Source of the DNA: Bacteroidota bacterium
GTDB lineage: Bacteria > Bacteroidota > Ignavibacteria > UBA10030 > UBA8401
Assembly (NCBI GenBank): GCA_025355705.1
Contig: JANXZD010000462.1
Span: forward strand, 1-5,653
Length of the DNA stretch: 5,653 nucleotides
Reading direction: 5' to 3'
Positions within the stretch are counted from its first letter, which is position 1; each line of letters begins with the position of its first letter. Under the pieces are notes generated by a model. That model saw nothing but the letters and a program-made list of their open reading frames with translations, did no database searches and was not told the DNA's origin. This document shows positions 1 to 3,984 of the stretch, one piece after another. The position numbers and the translations under genes are program-made.

Positions 1-240
1 GGATTACTTTGTTCAGCATTCGGATTGATCGTTGGTATTCCCTCGCTTTTTTTTTATAACGTGTTTGTTGGAAGTATATCGCGGCTTGTGCATAATCTTG
101 AAGTTACTACCGAAGATTTTTTTATGTTGTTGAAGGATTCCGAAATTGAACAGAAAACACCTGCTTCAACCAAATCTAAAAAACCTACACGAACCGTATT
201 TGCTGAGGACGAATTTTTTGAACCAAAGAGTGACGAATAA
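1..240 (+). CDS. exbB: ExbB/TolQ/MotA-family proton-channel protein, C-terminal fragment
   Basis: The open frame runs from the first base of the window to a TAA at 238-240, so only the last 79 residues are present and the start lies upstream. The fragment opens with a hydrophobic segment reading GLLCSAFGLIVGIPSLFFYN, which matches the third transmembrane helix of ExbB/TolQ (typically TAxGLxxAIPAxxxYN). The conserved polar threonine of that helix appears to be serine here (fifth residue). A short amphipathic stretch follows (SRLVHNLEVTTEDFF), then a charged tail rich in Lys, Ser and Glu that is longer than in the classical E. coli protein. ExbB forms the inner-membrane pentamer that, with ExbD, converts proton flow into motion of TonB. 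The gene is followed at once by exbD with a TAATG overlap and then tonB, which supports ExbB over MotA; TolQ is less likely because the third gene is TonB-like. Confidence 0.88.
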   Translation, partial: GLLCSAFGLIVGIPSLFFYNVFVGSISRLVHNLEVTTEDFFMLLKDSEIEQKTPASTKSKKPTRTVFAEDEFFEPKSDE

Positions 241-647
241 TGAAGTTTGAACAACAACACAAAGTTAACCCGAATTTCAATTACGCAACGTTGCCGGATA
301 TGCTTCTGCAATTATTGGTTTTTTTCCTGCTTGCATCTTCTTTTGTAACGTTTCGCGGTGTTAATGTACAATTGCCCAAAGCCGCTACCGGTGAAGTTCA
401 GCCAGATCAGCAGACAATCATCACCATTACTGAGAACGGTGATATGTATCTTAACACAGAACAGGTAGTTATTGCTACCCTCGCACAAAAACTAATACCA
501 ATCATCGATAAGAATAAAAACCAGATCATTATTGTGCGGGCAGATAAAGCCGTCCGTCTTCAACAAGCAGTAGATGTGATTGATATGGCAAAAGGGATCG
601 GTGCACAACGGTTTTTAATTGCTACGGCATCTGCGGAAGACCAATAA
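240..647 (+). CDS. exbD: ExbD/TolR-family biopolymer transport protein
   Basis: 135 residues, a normal length for the ExbD family. After a short cytoplasmic N-terminus there is one transmembrane helix, about residues 18-36, that begins LPDMLLQLLVFFLLASSF. Asp20 occupies the place of the single membrane aspartate (Asp25 in E. coli ExbD) that carries protons through the ExbB pore. It is followed by the usual VxLP step (residues 43-46). The periplasmic domain shows the family ending, with IIIVRADKAV near residues 96-105 and a final helix and strand (VIDMAKGIGAQRFLIAT). The ATG overlaps the exbB stop by one base (TAATG) with only a weak AAAGAG upstream, which points to translational coupling. The product should sit in the inner membrane with ExbB and energise the TonB protein encoded 8 bases downstream. 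TolR is the alternative; the TonB neighbour argues against it. Confidence 0.93.
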   Translation: MKFEQQHKVNPNFNYATLPDMLLQLLVFFLLASSFVTFRGVNVQLPKAATGEVQPDQQTIITITENGDMYLNTEQVVIATLAQKLIPIIDKNKNQIIIVRADKAVRLQQAVDVIDMAKGIGAQRFLIATASAEDQ

Positions 648-655
648 TTCACGAT

Positions 656-1468
656 ATGACACAACAGTATCACACAACATCTCTTGGTTGGGTATTTTCC
701 ATTCTTTTGCACACAGGTATTGGCGTGCTCCTTTTTTATTCCTACTTTGTACCAAAGCAGCCATCAACTCAATTTATTGAGATTAATTTAGGATCGATCC
801 CGGGCGGCGACGGATCACTTCCAAAATTTGTTCTTCCTGCAAAAAGTTCGTCGGATGCGTCTTCGGAAGAACGTACACCTGAAATTAACAACCCAACTGA
901 ATTACCAAAACGAAGCTTTTTTCCGTTGAATGAAGATGTTATTCATCTTCCTACGACCAAAAAATCGGTTAGTTCGGATCCTACAACACCATTAACTCTT
1001 TCCAGCAAACCTGCTCCAAAAATTGATGAACAACGCAGTAATAATTTCTCATCATCCTCAACTGGAAAAAAAGAAAGCGCGATCGGATCTTACAACAGCA
1101 CGACATCCGGTAATGCTGTTGTCCCGGGACGTGGAGGCGATGGCAAAGGAGGATTTGGCAGCGGCGACGGAATTGGAGATAATGTTTCTTTCGGATTTCA
1201 ATGGTTGAACGGAGGAAATAGAAAACTGGTTTCCGGTGATATGCCGGTATATCCTTCTGGAGTTGATATTGCCGCACAGATCAAATTAAGAGTAGCGGTA
1301 TCTTCAGATGGTAATGTCCGATCTGCTACTCCCGCACAAAAAGGTGATACTCGTTTAGAAAATGCTGCAATCAGCAAGGTAAAACTGTGGAAATTTGAGC
1401 CACTGTTAAACGCACAACCTCAGATCGAACAAACCTGCACCATCACTTTTAATTTTACTTTAAAGTGA
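656..1468 (+). CDS. tonB: TonB-family energy transducer
   Basis: 270 residues. The layout is that of TonB: a short cytoplasmic N-terminus, one uncleaved membrane anchor (about 11-31), a long low-complexity periplasmic spacer, and a C-terminal TonB domain (about 198-268). The anchor contains S15-x3-H19, the same spacing as Ser16/His20 of E. coli TonB, where the histidine is needed for coupling to ExbB-ExbD. The spacer is rich in Ser, Thr and Pro, without the classical EPEP/KPKP repeats, and passes into a glycine-aspartate hinge (about 158-175). The C-terminal domain shows the family pattern: YP at 199-200, IKLRVAVSSDGNV, then ENAAISKVKLWKFEPL with the conserved Trp-Lys-Phe near 245-247. It would contact TonB-dependent outer-membrane receptors, none of which is encoded here. 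The gene starts 8 bases after exbD and has no strong Shine-Dalgarno, so it is probably co-translated in the operon. It stops at TGA, showing that TGA serves as a terminator in this genome. Confidence 0.9.
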   Translation: MTQQYHTTSLGWVFSILLHTGIGVLLFYSYFVPKQPSTQFIEINLGSIPGGDGSLPKFVLPAKSSSDASSEERTPEINNPTELPKRSFFPLNEDVIHLPTTKKSVSSDPTTPLTLSSKPAPKIDEQRSNNFSSSSTGKKESAIGSYNSTTSGNAVVPGRGGDGKGGFGSGDGIGDNVSFGFQWLNGGNRKLVSGDMPVYPSGVDIAAQIKLRVAVSSDGNVRSATPAQKGDTRLENAAISKVKLWKFEPLLNAQPQIEQTCTITFNFTLK

Positions 1469-1524
1469 TTATTTGCTGTTCCAATCATACTTAACTTACC
1501 CGCATTTTTTTCCGTTTTGTAGTT

Positions 1525-1550
1525 TTGTAAAAACCTATCTTGTAAAAACC
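1525..1550. repeat. Tandem 11-bp direct repeat upstream of the kinase gene
   Basis: TTGTAAAAACC occurs at 1525-1535 and again at 1540-1550, a 15-base period with a 4-base spacer. A weaker third copy (GTTAAAAACAG, 1560-1570) follows, and a partial TTTTGTA lies just before (1515-1521). The copies end roughly 45 bases upstream of a TATAAT hexamer, a position suited to an activator binding site. No known regulator motif is recognised. The rest of the gap 1469-1524 holds nothing recognisable; there is a T-rich run near 1505-1511 but no convincing hairpin to terminate the tonB operon. Confidence 0.5.
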
Positions 1551-1574
1551 CCATAATTCGTTAAAAACAGCTCA

Positions 1575-1602
1575 TTTTTGATGGCATATCGTTTGTTATA
1601 AT
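1575..1602 (+). promoter_or_regulatory. Candidate sigma-70-type promoter for the kinase/PAS unit
   Basis: A perfect TATAAT lies at 1597-1602, 24 bases before the kinase ATG. The best -35 candidate at 16-bp spacing is a poor TTTTTG (1575-1580). The good -10 with a weak -35 fits an activator-dependent promoter, which agrees with the direct repeats just upstream. The Bacteroidetes-type -7 pattern (TAnnTTTG) is approached but not met. The call rests on the hexamer and its position only. Confidence 0.4.
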
Positions 1603-1613
1603 CTCTATCAAAT

Positions 1614-1620
1614 AGGGGAG
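1614..1620 (+). promoter_or_regulatory. Ribosome binding site deciding the kinase start
   Basis: AGGGGAG lies six bases before the ATG at 1627. It is the strongest Shine-Dalgarno in the window and fixes the start of the interrupted kinase frame. Confidence 0.75.
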
Positions 1621-1626
1621 ATAACA

Positions 1627-1908
1627 ATGGCAACAGTTCAAGAAATATCCGTAACAAACAGATTTATACCCCGTTCTAATCCAGAAGAGCTGGAACGTCA
1701 AGTCACCGCTTTTTCACAAAACAAGCAGATTAAAATATTGGGGAACGCAATCCCGGATTATTTGATTGTGACCAATTCACAATGGCAGATCGTCTTTGCA
1801 AATGAACGTTTCATTAAATATCTCGGAGTTTCTTCCCCCGGCGATATTTTCGGAATGCGAATCGGCGAAGTTCTTTCCTGTGATTCTTCGAAACAAACAT
1901 CACTTTGA
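1627..1908 (+). CDS. N-terminal PAS fragment of the interrupted kinase
   Basis: If the TGA is real and read as stop, this yields a 93-residue peptide. It holds a non-conserved leader and about the first half of a PAS fold (residues 36-85) but only one of the four cluster cysteines (C85). Such a half domain is unlikely to fold or function alone. Residues 86-93 (DSSKQTSL) look unlike the segment I recall in relatives. The +2 frame across 1884-1907 would read FFETNITL, so a compensating pair of small indels in this spot cannot be excluded. Confidence 0.5.
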   Translation: MATVQEISVTNRFIPRSNPEELERQVTAFSQNKQIKILGNAIPDYLIVTNSQWQIVFANERFIKYLGVSSPGDIFGMRIGEVLSCDSSKQTSL

Positions 1909-1998
1909 TGCGGTGCAGCGGATGTTTGCAATCTGTGCGGTGCGTATAAAGCATTTGTCGCTTCAGAAAAAGGACTGTCGGATGAGCAGGAGTGCAGT

Positions 1999-2823
1999 AT
2001 GATATCCGGACGTGATCATAAGAATATCGATCTTCGAATTAAAACTTCGCCGATTGTTATTGAAGGCGAACAATTTACATTATTCGTGTTGACCGATATC
2101 ACCGGTGAGAACCAACGAAAAGTTCTTGAACGAATATTCTTTCACGATCTTGCAAATAGCATCGGCAGTCTACTGGGTTACGCCGAATTGATGAAAGATG
2201 CAAAGCCAAATGAATTAGAACAATTCCGCCATGTTTTTTTTGAAATTACTCAGTGTATCTCCGATGAAATATTCATCCAACAACAATTGACAGCGGCAGA
2301 AAATCACGAGATAGAAATACAACCTTCAGTAATTCATTCGCGTTCGTTATTAAATTCGGTAGCCGAAATGTACAGATATCATAAAGAGGGAAAAGGAAAG
2401 TCTGTTATTATTGATCGTAGCGCTGAAGATTTTATGTGCGTGACCGATGATGTATTACTCCGCCGAGTGATCAGTAATCTGGTAAAGAATGCCTTAGAGG
2501 CTTCCAGTCCCCATGATGTTGTCACAATTGGATGCATCCGAAAGAACCAAGGATTGGAATTTTCTGTCCATAATAATGCCGTGATCCCAAATGATGTTCA
2601 ACTGCAGATATTCAAACGTTCCTTTTCTACAAAAGGAGTTGGGCGAGGTCTTGGAACATACAGTGTAAAATTATTGACGGAAGAGTATCTGAATGGAGTT
2701 GTTTTATTCAATTCAAACCAACGCATCGGCACAGTATTTTCGATCATCATTCCGGAAAATATCAAAAATTATACACAGGAGAAAAAAGGAACTATTCTTA
2801 CATTTTCGCAGACCCGTGTGTAG
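1999..2823 (+). CDS. Histidine kinase core, possible restart product
   Basis: From the ATG at 1999, 274 residues can be made. They comprise the last part of the PAS fold (LRIKTSPIVIEGEQFTLFVL then DITG), the phosphoacceptor helix with His49 (FFHDLAN), and a HATPase_c domain with the N-box around Asn164 and a GVGRGLGT glycine loop near 213-219. CAGGAG six bases upstream is a good ribosome binding site, so a kinase lacking most of its sensor could still be made even if the upstream TGA stops translation. No membrane segment is present, so the kinase is cytoplasmic. The C-terminal tail (about 382-395 in full-length numbering) resembles the N-terminus of the next protein. The kinase identity is firm; use of this start is uncertain. 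Confidence 0.6.
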   Translation: MISGRDHKNIDLRIKTSPIVIEGEQFTLFVLTDITGENQRKVLERIFFHDLANSIGSLLGYAELMKDAKPNELEQFRHVFFEITQCISDEIFIQQQLTAAENHEIEIQPSVIHSRSLLNSVAEMYRYHKEGKGKSVIIDRSAEDFMCVTDDVLLRRVISNLVKNALEASSPHDVVTIGCIRKNQGLEFSVHNNAVIPNDVQLQIFKRSFSTKGVGRGLGTYSVKLLTEEYLNGVVLFNSNQRIGTVFSIIIPENIKNYTQEKKGTILTFSQTRV

Positions 2824-2865
2824 CGAACTCTATTTTTATAACCGTCACTGAATGTTTTTATTCCA

Positions 2866-2872
2866 AAGAGGA
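2866..2872 (+). promoter_or_regulatory. Ribosome binding site choosing the ATG at 2879
   Basis: AAGAGGA lies six bases before the ATG at 2879. An in-frame ATG at 2852 would add nine residues but has no Shine-Dalgarno, and that start would place this site inside the coding sequence. The 2879 start is therefore preferred. Confidence 0.65.
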
Positions 2873-2878
2873 TTGACT

Positions 2879-3814
2879 ATGTTTACACAGAACAACAAGA
2901 GGAACATCATTCCATTTTCACAATATGGTTATGATCAACATGAGTCCATGGATATTTCCTACGGTCACCGCACCCCAATTACTACTCTGTCGGTCGATAT
3001 TCTGGAGTTGGTTTGGGACAATACGAGTGATGGTATGCGTTTGACGGACGGCGATGGTATTATCGTAGCTGTCAATACTGCATTTTGCAATTTAATTCAC
3101 AAACAGGAATCAGAGTTAGTCGGCAAAGAGTTTACCGTAATGTATTCTTCTAGTGCTGATGCGGATAAATTACGTATACAATACATGCGAAGCTTGGAAG
3201 CCGGAAGTTTTCAAAAGAAATATGAAAAATCCCTTCCTCTCCATGATGGGACAACAATAGAAATCGAGATAACGAAAACGGATCTTTTAGATGATGCTCA
3301 GGAGCGGTATTTGCTTACAGAATTTCGTGATATTTCCGAACGAAAACGATGGGAGCGGAATGTTCAGGAAAGTGAGCTCAATTATCGTTCGCTGTTTGAA
3401 CATGCAGTGATGGCAATGTATCAGTCTACGGTCGAAGGGAGGTTTGTCAACGCAAACAGTTCAATGTTAAAATTACTGGGTTATGATTCGTTATCTGAAC
3501 TACGAAGTATCAATATCGATATGGAATTATATTCCAATCAACAACATCGAACAGAAGTTGTAGAAGCAATGAAAATTGATGGCGCGATCAAAGGGAAAAA
3601 ACTTCAATTAAAGAAAAAAGATGGAAGTATTATTCACGTGCTGTTGTATTCCAGGGCAATTACTATTGATTCCGGTACGATCACCGGTTTTGAAGGAACT
3701 CTAGAGGACATCACGTTTCGGAAAGAAACCGAAGAAAAGATCTCGAACTATGTTGCTATGCTGGAGACCCTGCAACAGGAATTGACCAGGCTAAATGCCC
3801 AGAATGACAAATAA
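2879..3814 (+). CDS. Tandem PAS-domain protein without an output domain
   Basis: 311 residues from the preferred start. There are two PAS domains: PAS1 about 40-155 (LELVWDNTSDGMRLTDGDGI at its start, TEFRDISERKR at its end) and PAS2 about 167-282 (YRSLFEHAVMAMYQSTVEGR to EGTLEDITFRKETEE). Both end in the D-I-[ST] motif that passes into a signalling helix. After PAS2 there is only a short coiled-coil-like helix (283-311) ending LTRLNAQNDK. In many multi-PAS kinases such a helix leads straight into a HisKA segment (NDKFFSIIAHDL-type); here a TAA stops the frame at exactly that point. No kinase, GGDEF, EAL or DNA-binding domain is present, no membrane helix is seen, and no PAS cofactor can be assigned. 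The gene starts 55 bases after the kinase stop with no terminator between, so the two are probably co-transcribed, and a sensor-partner role for that kinase is a reasonable inference. A truncated histidine kinase is the alternative. Confidence 0.85.
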   Translation: MFTQNNKRNIIPFSQYGYDQHESMDISYGHRTPITTLSVDILELVWDNTSDGMRLTDGDGIIVAVNTAFCNLIHKQESELVGKEFTVMYSSSADADKLRIQYMRSLEAGSFQKKYEKSLPLHDGTTIEIEITKTDLLDDAQERYLLTEFRDISERKRWERNVQESELNYRSLFEHAVMAMYQSTVEGRFVNANSSMLKLLGYDSLSELRSINIDMELYSNQQHRTEVVEAMKIDGAIKGKKLQLKKKDGSIIHVLLYSRAITIDSGTITGFEGTLEDITFRKETEEKISNYVAMLETLQQELTRLNAQNDK

Positions 3815-3862
3815 AATTCATTTTGAGACTACTTCTAATTGATTCAGACACAAATTTAGTTC

Positions 3863-3898
3863 AAAACCACGATTTTTATCGTGGTTTTTTTGTTTTTT
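3863..3898 (+). terminator. Intrinsic terminator closing the kinase/PAS unit
   Basis: AAAACCACGAT (3863-3873) pairs perfectly with ATCGTGGTTTT (3878-3888) around a TTTT loop, giving an 11-bp stem. The T-run continues to 3898 with a single G at 3892. It starts 48 bases after the PAS protein stop. The A-tract on the 5' side gives it some bidirectional character, but no converging gene needs it. Confidence 0.92.
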
Positions 3899-3927
3899 AT
3901 GAATCCTTTTCTTCACTCTCTGCATCA

Positions 3928-3964
3928 TAATAATGAATAAATTTATCTTCTACTCTAATAATGA
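3928..3964. promoter_or_regulatory. Candidate operator upstream of the disulfide reductase gene
   Basis: A perfect palindrome ATAAATTTAT (3937-3946) lies between two copies of TAATAATGA (3928-3936 and 3956-3964), all within the 86-base gap between the terminator and the reductase start. In such AT-rich sequence this could arise by chance. No convincing -35/-10 pair or Shine-Dalgarno is visible in 3899-3984, so the promoter of the downstream gene is unassigned. Confidence 0.25.
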
Positions 3965-3984
3965 TGCGATAGTAATTTTAAACA

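Larger units (their letters stand above)
1627..2823 (+). pseudogene. PAS-domain sensor histidine kinase interrupted by one in-frame TGA
   Basis: Read through the TGA at 1906-1908, the frame codes for 398 residues ending at TAG 2821-2823. Residues about 36-150 form a PAS domain (IPDYLIVTNSQWQIVFANERF at its start). It carries a cysteine cluster C85-x9-C95-x5-C101-x2-C104, with a further Cys at 123, suggestive of metal or redox sensing. Then come the dimerisation/phosphoacceptor helix with FFHDLANSIGSLLGYAEL (His173) and a HATPase_c domain with N-box NLVKNALEAS (Asn288 region) and a RGLGTYSVKLL glycine box. The usual DxGxG box is replaced by VHNNAVIP, as I recall for this kinase subfamily. The TGA is codon 94, immediately before C95, where I recall family members carrying Gly (GGCGTxEFC); a single GGA-to-TGA change would explain it. 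The frame is the same before and after, with sensible family sequence on both sides, so a nonsense change or base-call error is likelier than decay. Stop-codon recoding is a remote alternative. The cognate regulator is not in the window. Confidence 0.75.

Noticed and set aside
1023..1208. Frame-3 open reading frame inside tonB
   Set aside because: It lies wholly within the low-complexity spacer of TonB and resembles nothing; it is a shadow frame.
1587..1595. Bacteroidetes-type -7 promoter element TATCGTTTG
   Set aside because: The consensus TAnnTTTG needs two bases between TA and TTTG; here there are three, and no matching -33 element is clear.
1906..1908. Alternative genetic code in which UGA is a sense codon throughout (for example glycine)
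   Set aside because: The tonB frame ends at a TGA (1466-1468) exactly where the TonB domain ends, and the other genes contain no internal TGA, so TGA is an ordinary stop here.
1796..2002. Frame-2 open reading frame of 68 codons across the kinase interruption
   Set aside because: It overlaps the PAS part of the kinase. The family-like cysteine cluster is read in frame 1, not here, and there is no ribosome binding site.
3815..3862. A kinase domain continuing after the PAS protein stop through a frameshift
   Set aside because: No frame of this stretch resembles a HisKA helix, and a terminator follows immediately.
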